A stretch of 64,000 bases of DNA from Allobosea sp. (GTDB lineage Bacteria > Pseudomonadota > Alphaproteobacteria > Rhizobiales > Kaistiaceae). The DNA lies in assembly GCA_017307955.1 (NCBI GenBank), contig JAFKFV010000016.1, positions 62,001 through 126,000 on the forward strand. Reading direction: 5' to 3'. Positions 19,245 to 27,305 of the stretch are shown here, one piece after another (position 1 is the stretch's first letter; each line of letters begins with the position of its first letter). The notes below the pieces were generated by a model. It worked only from the letters and a program-made list of their open reading frames with translations, made no database searches and was not told the DNA's origin. A program made the position numbers and the translations under genes.

Positions 19245-20648
19245 TCACGCGCGGTGGCGGCTCACCAGCGCGCCTGCGTCGCGCGGCAGGCGGAGGCTGT
19301 CGAAAAGCCCCAGCAATCCAAGCGCGCCGATGATCAGGAAGGTCCAGCGGAAATCGACGAGGCCGAGCCCGGTCGCCTCCGGCGTCACCACCGCATCGGA
19401 GAAGCGCAGCACCACCGCGCCGACCGCGATGCCGAGGCCGAAGGTGATCTGCTGCACGAGGCTGAACAGCATGTTGGCGCCCGCCATCTTCTGCTGCGGC
19501 ACATCGACGAAGGCCAGCGTGTTGATGGCGGTGAACTGCATCGAGCGGGCGGCGCCCGAAATGACGAAAAGGGTCGCGATGATCCAGGGCGGCGTCGCCG
19601 GCGTCAGGAAGGCGCAGCCGACCATGGTCGCGACGAAGATGAGGCCGTTGCCGATCAGCGTGGTGCGGAAGCCGAAGGTGCGAAGGACGAGGCTCGTCAG
19701 CGGCTTCATGCCGAGATTGCCGGCGAAGAGCGCCAGCACATAGAGACCGGCCTGGAAGGGATCGAGGCCGAAGCCGAGCTGCAGGAGGAGCGGCAGCAGG
19801 AACGGCACCGCGCTCACCGCCGTGCGGAACAGCGAGCCGCCGATCATGGTGACGGCGAAGGTCTGGATGCGCACCGCCGCGAGATCGGGCAGCGGATGCG
19901 GATGACGGCCGGCATGGCGCCAGGCGGCGGCGCCGAAGACGAGGCTTGCGAGGATCGAGACGCCGCCGATCACCATGCCCTTCTCTGAATGGCCGATCAC
20001 CTCGAGCCCGTACATGAGCCCGGCGCAGGCAAGGCTGGTCAGGAGGAAGCCGATCCAGTCGAAGGCCGGCCGCGTCGCCGAGCGGTCATTCGGGATGAGC
20101 CAGAACGAAAGGCCGAGCGCGACGATGCCGATCGGGACATTCAGGATGAAGATCCAGTGCCAAGAGGCATAGGTCGTGATGAAGCCGCCGAGCGGCGGGC
20201 CGATGATCGGCGCCGACAGGGCCGGCCAGGTCAGCGTCGCGATGGCGCGCATCAGGTCGGCCTTGGAGGTGTTGTTGAGCACCACCAGCCGCCCGACCGG
20301 CACCATCATGGCACCGCCCATGCCCTGCAGGACACGCGACAGCGTGAAGCTGACGACGCCGGTCGAGATGGCGCAGAGCACCGAGGCGATGGTGAAGACG
20401 GCGACCGCCGAGGCGAAGACGCTGCGCGCACCGAAGCGGTCCGCCATCCAGCCGCTGGCGGGGATGAAGATCGCGAGCGCCAGCATATAGGCAGACATGC
20501 CGATATTGAGGTCGACCGGCTGCACGCCGAACGACTTCGCCATCGCCGGCAGGGCCGTGGCGATGACGGTGCCGTCGAGGTTCTCCATGAAGAAGGCCCC
20601 GGCGACGAGAAAGGCGATCAGCGACGATTTGGGAAGCGTGGAGGTCAT
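19245..20648 (-). CDS. DHA2-family MFS drug/proton antiporter (EmrB/QacA type)
   Basis: A 467-residue integral membrane transporter with 12-14 predicted helices. The first helix carries AGAFFMENLDGTVIATALPAMA, the DHA2 signature D in helix 1 (FMENLDGTVI), followed by motif A-like GWMADRFGARSVFASA and motif C-like LTWPALSAPIIGPPLGGFI. Such pumps export drugs, dyes or metabolites using the proton gradient. The ATG at 20648 gives the canonical N terminus; no clear ribosome site is visible. It is divergent from the oxidoreductase that opens the sugar island, with a 306-base shared spacer that holds a palindrome and a promoter for the other gene. Confidence 0.9.
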   Translation of the reverse strand: MTSTLPKSSLIAFLVAGAFFMENLDGTVIATALPAMAKSFGVQPVDLNIGMSAYMLALAIFIPASGWMADRFGARSVFASAVAVFTIASVLCAISTGVVSFTLSRVLQGMGGAMMVPVGRLVVLNNTSKADLMRAIATLTWPALSAPIIGPPLGGFITTYASWHWIFILNVPIGIVALGLSFWLIPNDRSATRPAFDWIGFLLTSLACAGLMYGLEVIGHSEKGMVIGGVSILASLVFGAAAWRHAGRHPHPLPDLAAVRIQTFAVTMIGGSLFRTAVSAVPFLLPLLLQLGFGLDPFQAGLYVLALFAGNLGMKPLTSLVLRTFGFRTTLIGNGLIFVATMVGCAFLTPATPPWIIATLFVISGAARSMQFTAINTLAFVDVPQQKMAGANMLFSLVQQITFGLGIAVGAVVLRFSDAVVTPEATGLGLVDFRWTFLIIGALGLLGLFDSLRLPRDAGALVSRHRA

Positions 20649-20788
20649 CGGCGGGGGCAGGATATCGACGCTTCTCCATCGCGCGTTCGCGCGCCCGGCA
20701 CAAGCTAGAAAGCTCCGGAGGCCGCATCCCCAGGGGCCCTGCGGGGACACGAGAGGGGCTGCCTGGAAATTCGGCAACACGATCAATT

Positions 20789-20807
20789 TCTGAAAAGTCC
20801 TTTCAGA
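20789..20807. promoter_or_regulatory. Inverted repeat TCTGAAA-N5-TTTCAGA upstream of the sugar island
   Basis: A perfect 7-bp palindrome (TCTGAAA, spacer AGTCC, TTTCAGA) is followed 7 bases later by another TCAGAAAG half-site. It sits 49 bases upstream of the putative -35 of the oxidoreductase promoter, where an activator or repressor could bind. The regulator is unknown; the two RpiR proteins of the island are candidates. Confidence 0.45.
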
Positions 20808-20855
20808 CGCCCTCAGAAAGTCGCGGAAACCGGAGCCGAAGCAACAAAAGCCCGC

Positions 20856-20883
20856 TTGACAGGCCGACATGTTGCGGCATGAT
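20856..20883 (+). promoter_or_regulatory. Putative sigma-70 promoter of the sugar catabolic island
   Basis: A consensus -35 TTGACA (20856-20861) is followed after 16 bases by CATGAT (20878-20883) as -10, which puts the transcript start near 20890, about 65 bases before the Gfo/Idh ATG. It overlaps no gene and is oriented into the island. Confidence 0.55.
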
Positions 20884-20891
20884 CGTGGAAA

Positions 20892-20900
20892 GAATTTACA
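20892..20900. promoter_or_regulatory. GAATTTACA element at the transcript start, shared with the ridA promoter
   Basis: The AT-rich 9-mer GAATTTACA lies directly at the expected start of the oxidoreductase transcript. The same 9-mer occurs on the minus strand at 32683-32691 over the putative ridA -10. AT-rich 9-mers are rare in this GC-rich sequence, so it may be an operator of a shared regulator such as one of the RpiR proteins; this is inference. Confidence 0.4.
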
Positions 20901-20954
20901 GAAATGGCTGATCGCACCCAGCGGCCAAGCCAGTCATTTGACGCAGGGAATTCA

Positions 20955-22112
20955 ATGAAAGTCGGCATTGTCGGGCTCGGCTATCGCCTGGGCTATCTGG
21001 CGCGCATCTTCTCGGCCTCGCTGCCCGATTTCGAGGTCGTCGGCTACGTGGACCCGGAGCCGGCCGGTCTCTCCTACACGAAGCAGTTCGACGTCCCGGT
21101 CGGCAAGAACTACGAGACGCTCGAGGCGCTGCTCGCCGGCGAGAAGCTCGACCTCCTGATGGTCGGCTCGCCGAACCATCTCCATCTCGGCCATATCCGC
21201 ACCGGCCTCGACCACGGCGTGAAGGTCTTCACCGAGAAGCCGGTGGTGACCTCGACCGAGGAGACGATGGAGCTCGCGAAGCTGATCGCCGAGCACGGCT
21301 CCGACAATGTCATGGTCGGCCTCGTGCTGCGCTATGCCCCGCTCTATGTCGATCTCCGCAAGGCGCAGGCCGAGGGCCTTCTCGGCGACATCGTCTCGAT
21401 CGAGGCGTCCGAGCATATCGCGCCCTATCACGGCGCCTTCTTCATGCGCGACTGGCGGCGCTACGAGAAGTATTCCGGCTCCTTCATGCTGGAGAAATGC
21501 TGCCACGACCTCGACCTCTACAACGGCGTCATGGGCGTTCGCCCGACCCGCGTGGCGAGTTTCGGCGGCAAGCGCAGCTTCGTGCCGAAGAATGCGCCGG
21601 AAGGACTCGGCATCAACGACACCGAGGTCTATCATCGCAAGCCGAGCGGCTGGATGGGAACCGACAAGGTGTTCGACAGCGATGCCGATATCATCGATTT
21701 CCAGACCGCGATCGTGGAATACGCGAACGGCGCGTCGATGACCTTCCACACCAATCTCAACGTGCCCGACGAATTCCGCCGTTTCTGCGTGATCGGCGCC
21801 AAGGGCATGGCGGAGGGCGATTTCGTCCGCAATTTCTTCCGCGTCCATGACGCGCGGACGTCGCAGAAGGTGATCGACACCGCCTATACCGGCTCGGAGC
21901 TCTCGGTCCATTACGGCGCCGACGAGCAGATGGCCCGCGATATCGGCGCCCATATGCTGAACGGCGCGCCACTGCCGGTCTCGGTGGTCAACGCGCTCGA
22001 AGCCGGCCTTCTGGCGCTCGCCATGGACGAGGCGCGCCGCACCCGCCAGGTGGTGGACATGACCGAGACCTGGAAGCGCTTCGACGCGGCGCTCGCCGGC
22101 GGCGGCAACTGA
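20955..22112 (+). CDS. Gfo/Idh/MocA-family oxidoreductase
   Basis: A 385-residue NAD(P)-dependent sugar oxidoreductase: N-terminal Rossmann domain starting MKVGIVGLGYRLGYL (the glycine loop reads GLGYRLG), the EKP motif at residues 94-96 with the catalytic Lys, and a C-terminal alpha/beta domain with CCHDLDLY carrying the His used in this family. Members oxidise or epimerise sugars, inositols or amino sugars. GCAGGGA precedes the ATG at 20955. It is the first gene of the operon with the CUT1 transporter (permease start 10 bases downstream), so it probably acts on the imported sugar or its product. Confidence 0.9.
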   Translation: MKVGIVGLGYRLGYLARIFSASLPDFEVVGYVDPEPAGLSYTKQFDVPVGKNYETLEALLAGEKLDLLMVGSPNHLHLGHIRTGLDHGVKVFTEKPVVTSTEETMELAKLIAEHGSDNVMVGLVLRYAPLYVDLRKAQAEGLLGDIVSIEASEHIAPYHGAFFMRDWRRYEKYSGSFMLEKCCHDLDLYNGVMGVRPTRVASFGGKRSFVPKNAPEGLGINDTEVYHRKPSGWMGTDKVFDSDADIIDFQTAIVEYANGASMTFHTNLNVPDEFRRFCVIGAKGMAEGDFVRNFFRVHDARTSQKVIDTAYTGSELSVHYGADEQMARDIGAHMLNGAPLPVSVVNALEAGLLALAMDEARRTRQVVDMTETWKRFDAALAGGGN

Positions 22113-22122
22113 GGGGGCGGCG

Positions 22123-23007
22123 ATGACGGGCTCCCGCGGTGCCACGCTCTTCGCCCTCGCCCTGCTCTTTCCGGCTATCCTCTACATCCTGATCATCGTC
22201 GCCTATCCGCTGGTCGACACCTTTACGCTCTCCTTCACCGACGCCTCGCTCCGGAAGACGGTGAAATGGGTCGGCTGGGCGAACTACCAGAAGATCTTCG
22301 GCGGCGATTTCGCGACGATCATCGTCCGGACCTTCGTGTGGACGTTCTTCTCGGTCGCCATCAAGATGATCATCGGCACCTGCGGCGCCGTGCTGCTCAA
22401 TGCGCTGGTGCCGGGCCGCGCCCTCTTCCGCGTGCTGACGCTGCCGCCGTGGATCGTGCCGATGGCCATCGGCATCTTCATGTGGGGCTGGATGTATAAC
22501 GGCCAGTTCGGGATGATCTCGGGCGTCCTGCAGAATGTCGGCCTGCTCGACCGGCCGCTCGCCTGGCTCGCCTATGGCGGCACCGCCTTCTGGGCGACGA
22601 TCATCACCGATGTGTGGATCGGCGTGCCGCTGGTGACGCTCTATCTGCTGGCCGCCATCCAGTCGATCCCGAAGGACCTCTACGAGGCCGCCTGGACCGA
22701 TGGTGCCGGCCGCTTCTACCGCTTCCGCCGCATCACGCTGCCGCTGATCGTGCCAGCGCTGGTCACGATGTCGATGCTGTCGCTGATCGCGACCTTCAAT
22801 TCCTTCGACATCATCTGGATCCTGACCCAGGGCGGGCCGAACGGCCAGACCACCACGATGATCATCGACACCTACAAGACGGCGATCGGCTCGTACAAAT
22901 ATGGCGAGGGCGCCGCGAGAGCCGTGATGATCTGCCTGTTCCTGTCGGTGTTCTGCTTCTTCTACTTCCGCGTCGTCAGCAAGATCTCAACGGGAGAAGC
23001 CAAATGA
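22123..23007 (+). CDS. CUT1 sugar ABC transporter permease (MalF-like)
   Basis: A 294-residue inner-membrane permease with six helices. The EAA loop that contacts the ATPase reads YEAAWTDGAGRFYRFRRITLPL near residue 190. N-terminal FALALLFPAILYILIIVAYPL and the segment TLSFTDASL are typical of MalF/UgpA-type CUT1 permeases. Its stop overlaps the start of the second permease by 4 bases (ATGA). Together with the second permease, binding protein and ATPase it forms an importer for an oligosaccharide or sugar derivative. Confidence 0.93.
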   Translation: MTGSRGATLFALALLFPAILYILIIVAYPLVDTFTLSFTDASLRKTVKWVGWANYQKIFGGDFATIIVRTFVWTFFSVAIKMIIGTCGAVLLNALVPGRALFRVLTLPPWIVPMAIGIFMWGWMYNGQFGMISGVLQNVGLLDRPLAWLAYGGTAFWATIITDVWIGVPLVTLYLLAAIQSIPKDLYEAAWTDGAGRFYRFRRITLPLIVPALVTMSMLSLIATFNSFDIIWILTQGGPNGQTTTMIIDTYKTAIGSYKYGEGAARAVMICLFLSVFCFFYFRVVSKISTGEAK

Positions 23008-23864
23008 GCAGCGGACGCCCGATGATCGACCGCTATCGCTGGTACGAATATGTCGCGATCTATTGCGGCATGGCGCTGTTCCTGACCTTCGTGCTGGCAC
23101 CCTTCGTCGAGGGCTTCCTCGTCTCGCTGAAGCCGCTGACGCATCTCTTCTCCTCGCCCTATCGATTCTGGCCCGACGACGGCTCTTTCGACGCCTATTT
23201 CACGATGTGGCAGAGCGTGCCGCTGCTCGGCCGCTACATCGTCAATTCGCTGCTGATCTCGACCGTGGCGACGATCGCCGTGCTGATCCTCGTCGTGCCG
23301 GCCGCCTATGCCTTCGCGCGGTTCCAGTTCCGCGGCGCCGGCGCCCTGCTCGGCGCGTTCCTCGCGGTCAACATGTTCTCCGGCGCCGTGCTGCTCATCC
23401 CGCTCTACCGGCTGATGCGCTCCATGGGGCTGCTCAACACCTACTTCGCGATGATCGTGCCGGGCGTCGCCTTCCTGATCCCCTCGGCGATCTGGCTGCT
23501 CAGGACCTACATGCTGCGCATCCCGCGCGAGCTCGACGAGGCGGCCTGGGTCGACGGCGCCAGCCGGTTCTACATTCTCCGCCGCATCATCCTGCCGATC
23601 GCCGGGCCGGGCATCCTCGTCGTCGCGCTCGCCACGTTCATCGGCGCCTATGCGCAACAGTTCATCTTCGCGCTGACCTTCAACTCGAAATCGGAATACA
23701 TGCCGCTCGCCGTGGGCCTGTTCGCCTTCTTCGGCAAGGAGCGCGTGGTCTGGAACGAGCTGATGGCGGCCAGCTTCGTCGGCATCGCTCCGGTGATGGT
23801 CGGCTTCATCTTCCTGCAGCGCTACCTGGTGGCCGGCCTGACCGCCGGCGCCGTCAAGCAATAG
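23004..23864 (+). CDS. CUT1 sugar ABC transporter permease (MalG-like)
   Basis: A 286-residue inner-membrane permease, partner of the previous gene. Six helices and an EAA loop reading DEAAWVDGASRFYILRRIILPI around residues 185-205, with the MalG-type segment NSLLISTVATIAVL upstream. The start at 23004 overlaps the preceding stop (ATGA) with GGGAGAAG as ribosome site. The binding-protein gene follows 57 bases later. Confidence 0.93.
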   Translation: MSSGRPMIDRYRWYEYVAIYCGMALFLTFVLAPFVEGFLVSLKPLTHLFSSPYRFWPDDGSFDAYFTMWQSVPLLGRYIVNSLLISTVATIAVLILVVPAAYAFARFQFRGAGALLGAFLAVNMFSGAVLLIPLYRLMRSMGLLNTYFAMIVPGVAFLIPSAIWLLRTYMLRIPRELDEAAWVDGASRFYILRRIILPIAGPGILVVALATFIGAYAQQFIFALTFNSKSEYMPLAVGLFAFFGKERVVWNELMAASFVGIAPVMVGFIFLQRYLVAGLTAGAVKQ

Positions 23865-23921
23865 CGCTCAGGCGCAGTACCGACCCGATGAGAAGGGCCG
23901 GCCAAACAAAGAGGGAAAGCG

Positions 23922-25136
23922 ATGAGACATTACGGCACCCTTCTGGCAGGTAGCGCCGTCGTCCTGGCGACGATGACGGCACCGTCTTTCGCCGAGGACA
24001 AGACGGTCAGCATGATCCAGTGCGGCGACGCGATCGCCGAGACCTATCCCGATCTGATCAAGAAGTGGGAAGCCGCCAATCCCGGCTTCAAGGTGAATGT
24101 CGAGATCGTCGGCTGGGCGCAGTGCCAGGACAAGATCACGACGCTCGCCGCCGCCGGCACCCCGGTCGGCCTCGCCTATGTCGGCTCGCGGACGCTGAAG
24201 CAGTTCGCCGACAGCGACCTCATCGTCCCGATCCCGATGACCGACGAGGAGAAGGCGGCCTATTACCCGCATATCGTCGAGACGGTCACCTTCCAGAACC
24301 AGGCCTGGGGCATCCCGGTCGCCTTCTCCACCAAGGCGCTGTTCTGGAACAAGGCGCTGTTCGAGAAGGCCGGCCTCGACCCGAACAAGCCGCCGACCAC
24401 CTGGGCCGAGCTGCTCAGCGACGCCAAGACGATCAAGGAGAAGACGGGCGTCCCCGGTTACGGCCTGCCGGCCAAGACCATGGACAACACGATGCACCAG
24501 TTCCTGCACTATGTGTACACGAACGACGGCACCGTGATCGACGCCGACGGCAAGATCACCCTCGACAGCCCGCAGAATCTCGAGGCGCTGGAATTCATCA
24601 AGAGCCTCGTCCCGGTGTCCGAGGACGGTCCCTCGGCCTATGACCAGGACGACATGATCAAGTTGTTCTCGGACGCCAAGGTGGCGATGATCGAGGGCGG
24701 TCCCTGGGTCCGCAACCAGGTCTCGAAGGACATCCAGTGGGGCGTCGCGCCGCTGCCGGTCGGTCCGAAGGCCAAGGGCCCCGGCACGCTGCTGATCACC
24801 GACAGCCTCGCGGTCTTCAAGGGCACCGGCGTCGAGGACCAGGCGATCGATCTCGCCAAGCTGCTGACCAATCCCGAGAACCAGTTCCTCTACGAGAAGA
24901 CGCACGGCCTGACGCCGCTGCGCCCCGTCGCCGGCGTCGATGGCCTCGTCTCGGAGGATCCGAGCTGGAAGCCGTTCCTCGACGGCATCGCCTTCGGTGG
25001 TCCGGAGCCGCTGTTCCTCGACTACAAGGGCTTCCAGAACGCCATGATCGACATGGTCCAGTCGGTCGTGACCGGCAATGCCGAGCCCGCCGCCGCCCTG
25101 ACCAAGGCCGCCGGCGCCATCGACCAGTACAAGTAA
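23922..25136 (+). CDS. CUT1 sugar-binding periplasmic protein (family 1 SBP)
   Basis: A 404-residue secreted solute-binding protein. A signal peptide covers about residues 1-24 (ending SFAEDKT region). The mature part has the MalE/UgpB fold: KKWEAANPGFKVNVEIVGWAQ near the N terminus, WGIPVAFSTKALFWNKALFEKAGLD, a central GYGLPAKTMDNTMHQFLHY, and FSDAKVAMIEGGPWVRNQ. It delivers sugar to the two permeases. Gene order (permeases before binding protein) is unusual but fine for CUT1. A palindromic repeat follows the stop, before the ATPase gene. The ligand cannot be read; a GlcNAc-type oligosaccharide is suggested by the downstream hexosaminidase. Confidence 0.93.
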   Translation: MRHYGTLLAGSAVVLATMTAPSFAEDKTVSMIQCGDAIAETYPDLIKKWEAANPGFKVNVEIVGWAQCQDKITTLAAAGTPVGLAYVGSRTLKQFADSDLIVPIPMTDEEKAAYYPHIVETVTFQNQAWGIPVAFSTKALFWNKALFEKAGLDPNKPPTTWAELLSDAKTIKEKTGVPGYGLPAKTMDNTMHQFLHYVYTNDGTVIDADGKITLDSPQNLEALEFIKSLVPVSEDGPSAYDQDDMIKLFSDAKVAMIEGGPWVRNQVSKDIQWGVAPLPVGPKAKGPGTLLITDSLAVFKGTGVEDQAIDLAKLLTNPENQFLYEKTHGLTPLRPVAGVDGLVSEDPSWKPFLDGIAFGGPEPLFLDYKGFQNAMIDMVQSVVTGNAEPAAALTKAAGAIDQYK

Positions 25137-25146
25137 GCACGGCAAG

Positions 25147-25250
25147 ACCCTCACCCTGACCCTCTCCCGCTCGGCGGGAGAGGGGACGCGGTTTGGATCG
25201 CTCGCCCTTCTCCCCCTCTCCCGCCCGCGGGAGACGGCCGGGGGTGAGGG
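25147..25250. repeat. REP/BIME-like palindromic repeat, copy 1
   Basis: Left arm CCCTCACCCTGACCCTCTCC and right arm ending GGGGGTGAGGG frame two internal hairpins of the type CTCTCCCGC...GCGGGAGAG. The left arm and right arm can also pair with each other into one long stem. A second copy lies at 59666-59796. Both copies sit directly after a solute-binding-protein gene and before the remaining transporter genes. Such elements are common between genes in rhizobia and can stabilise the upstream mRNA or attenuate transcription. Confidence 0.85.
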
Positions 25251-25287
25251 CCGTCCTACCCGAAGATTTGACGCGGAGACCGAAGAC

Positions 25288-26379
25288 TTGAGCGCGCTCA
25301 CGCTTTCACGCCTGAAGAAGTCCTTCGGCGGCACCGATGTCATCAAGGGCGTTGACCTCGAGGTCACCGAGGGCGAGTTCGTGGTCTTCGTCGGCCCGTC
25401 GGGCTGCGGCAAGTCCACGCTCTTGCGCATGATCGCCGGCCTCGAAGAGGTTTCGGGCGGCGAGATCGTCATCGCCGGCAAGCCGGTCAATGACCTGCCG
25501 CCCGTGAAGCGCGGCATCGCCATGGTCTTCCAGTCCTACGCGCTCTACCCGCATATGAGCGTGTTCGAGAACATCGCCTTCCCGCTGCGCGTCGAGCGGC
25601 TCGGCGAGGACGAGGTCCGCCGCCGCGTCGGCGAGGCGGCGCGCATCCTGCAGCTCGAAAGCCGCCTCGAGCACAAGCCCGGCATGCTCTCGGGCGGCCA
25701 GCGCCAGCGCGTCGCGATCGGCCGCGCCATCGTGCGCGAACCGCGCATCTTCCTCTTCGACGAGCCGCTCTCCAATCTCGACGCGGCGCTGCGCTCCGAC
25801 ATGCGCGTCGAGCTGACCCGGCTGCACAAGCGCCTCGGCGCGACGATGATCTATGTCACGCATGACCAGGTCGAGGCGCTCACCATGGCCGACAAGATCG
25901 TCGTGCTGAATGGCGGCCGCATCGAGCAGGTCGGCACGCCGCTCGACCTCTATCATCGCCCGCAGAACCGCTTCGTCGCCGGCTTCATCGGCAATCCGAA
26001 GATGAACTTCCTCGAGGGCCGCTGCACGGCCTCCGGCGGCAGCGGCGTCACCGTCGATCTCGGCCCGCTCGGCACGATCGCGCTGCCGCGGCCGGGCGGC
26101 GCCGGCCTCGTCGGCGAGACGCTTTCGGTCGGCATCCGGCCCGAGCATGTCCGCCTCGACGCGGAGGGCGGCTTTCGCCTCGCGCTGAAGCCCGGCATCA
26201 TCGAGCGGCTCGGCATCCACACCGTCGCCTATTCGCCCCTCCCCTCCGGCGACACCTTCGTCGCGCTGTTCGAGGGCGATCCGCCGGTGAAGGACGACGA
26301 GGAGATCACGGTCAGCGTCGATCCCGCCGCCTGCCATCTCTTCGATGCCTCGGGCGCCGCCATCGGCGTTCCGGCCTGA
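25288..26379 (+). CDS. CUT1 ABC transporter ATPase (MalK/UgpC-type)
   Basis: A 363-residue ATP-binding subunit. Walker A GPSGCGKST (residues 37-45), Q-loop VFQSYALYPHMSVFENIAFP, signature LSGGQRQRVAIGRA, Walker B FLFDEPLSNLDA, and the switch His in VTHDQVEAL. Residues about 235-363 form the TOBE/OB regulatory domain of MalK-type proteins. It powers the upstream permeases. The TTG start is chosen because the family N terminus (SALTLSRLKKSFGG) begins there and GCGGAGA lies upstream. It is separated from the binding protein by the palindromic repeat, and followed by the RpiR gene after 23 bases. Confidence 0.94.
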   Translation: MSALTLSRLKKSFGGTDVIKGVDLEVTEGEFVVFVGPSGCGKSTLLRMIAGLEEVSGGEIVIAGKPVNDLPPVKRGIAMVFQSYALYPHMSVFENIAFPLRVERLGEDEVRRRVGEAARILQLESRLEHKPGMLSGGQRQRVAIGRAIVREPRIFLFDEPLSNLDAALRSDMRVELTRLHKRLGATMIYVTHDQVEALTMADKIVVLNGGRIEQVGTPLDLYHRPQNRFVAGFIGNPKMNFLEGRCTASGGSGVTVDLGPLGTIALPRPGGAGLVGETLSVGIRPEHVRLDAEGGFRLALKPGIIERLGIHTVAYSPLPSGDTFVALFEGDPPVKDDEEITVSVDPAACHLFDASGAAIGVPA

Positions 26380-26402
26380 AGACCGGCAGGAAGGCCGCCG
26401 CC

Positions 26403-27269
26403 ATGCTGGATCTCGTCGGCCTGTTGCAGACCGAGATGGAGAGTCTCAGCCGCTCGGAGCGGCGGCTCGCCGATCTCGTGCTCTCCGACGTCCAGGCAGC
26501 GGTGAACGCCTCGATCGTCGAGCTGGCGGCGCGAGCCGACACCTCGCCGCCGACCGTGACGCGCTTCTGCCGCCGCCTCGGCTGCCAGAGCTTCGCCGAT
26601 TTCAAGGTTCGCCTCGCGCAGAGCCGCTTCATCGCCCGCCGCTACCTGCTGCCGCCCTCGGGTCCCGAGACGGCCGGCGAGATCGCGCGGCACATCGTCA
26701 ACTGCGCGCAGACGACGCTCTATTCCTTCTTCGAGACCATCGATCCGCTCGCGATCGAGGCGGCGGCCGAGCGCATCGCCGGCGCGCCCTATATCCTCTC
26801 CTTCGGCTCCGGCGGCGCCTCCTCGATGATCGCCAACGAGATCGAGACCCGCCTCTTCCGCCTCGGCCTCCGCGTCACCGCCTCGATCGACCATCAGGCG
26901 CAGATGATGCGCACGGCCGGAGCACCGAAGGGGACGGTCGTCATCGCCTCCTCGACCAGCGGGCGGAACCTGCAACTCGCCAACACGCTCGCCATCGCCG
27001 GCGAATATCATCTCGATCGCATCGTGCTGACGCGGCCGGGCTCGCCGGTCGCGGAACAGGCGGACGTGCTGCTCGCCATCGACGTTCCCGAGCAGGACGA
27101 CATCCTGCGGCCATCGTCGGCGCGCTATGCTTTTCTCGCGATGATCGACGCGGTGGCGCAGACCGTGGCGACCCGCATGCAGCCGCGCTCCGTCGAGAGC
27201 ATGCGCCGCATCAAGCACCAGCTCATGGTCAACCGCGACGGCGACGACACGCAGCCGCTCGGCGACTGA
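26403..27269 (+). CDS. MurR/RpiR-family regulator (first of two in the island)
   Basis: A 288-residue regulator with an N-terminal RpiR helix-turn-helix (about 35-60, IVELAARADTSPPTVTRFCRRLG) and a C-terminal SIS sugar-phosphate-isomerase domain (about 120-260) including ILSFGSGGASSMIANEIETR and VVIASSTSGRNLQLANTLAIA. SIS domains bind phosphosugars, so the protein should sense a sugar phosphate from the pathway. It lies between the ATPase and the hexosaminidase on the same strand and probably controls the island. It resembles the second RpiR at 33.5 kb in layout, down to a PLGD/PIGD C terminus. Confidence 0.92.
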   Translation: MLDLVGLLQTEMESLSRSERRLADLVLSDVQAAVNASIVELAARADTSPPTVTRFCRRLGCQSFADFKVRLAQSRFIARRYLLPPSGPETAGEIARHIVNCAQTTLYSFFETIDPLAIEAAAERIAGAPYILSFGSGGASSMIANEIETRLFRLGLRVTASIDHQAQMMRTAGAPKGTVVIASSTSGRNLQLANTLAIAGEYHLDRIVLTRPGSPVAEQADVLLAIDVPEQDDILRPSSARYAFLAMIDAVAQTVATRMQPRSVESMRRIKHQLMVNRDGDDTQPLGD

Positions 27270-27305
27270 TCCCTCCCATCCGACGAACCATCGACAGGCC
27301 CCACC

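Noticed and set aside
14859..19988. An open frame of about 1,700 codons on the plus strand
   Set aside because: It runs antisense across mprF, the M29 aminopeptidase and part of the MFS gene, is extremely Arg/Asp/Gly-rich without any domain, and results from GC-rich codon bias in the opposite-strand genes.
25147..25250. CRISPR or classical terminator interpretation of the palindromic repeat
   Set aside because: There are only two distant copies with variable centres and no spacers, and no T-run follows the stems; a REP/BIME-like element fits better.
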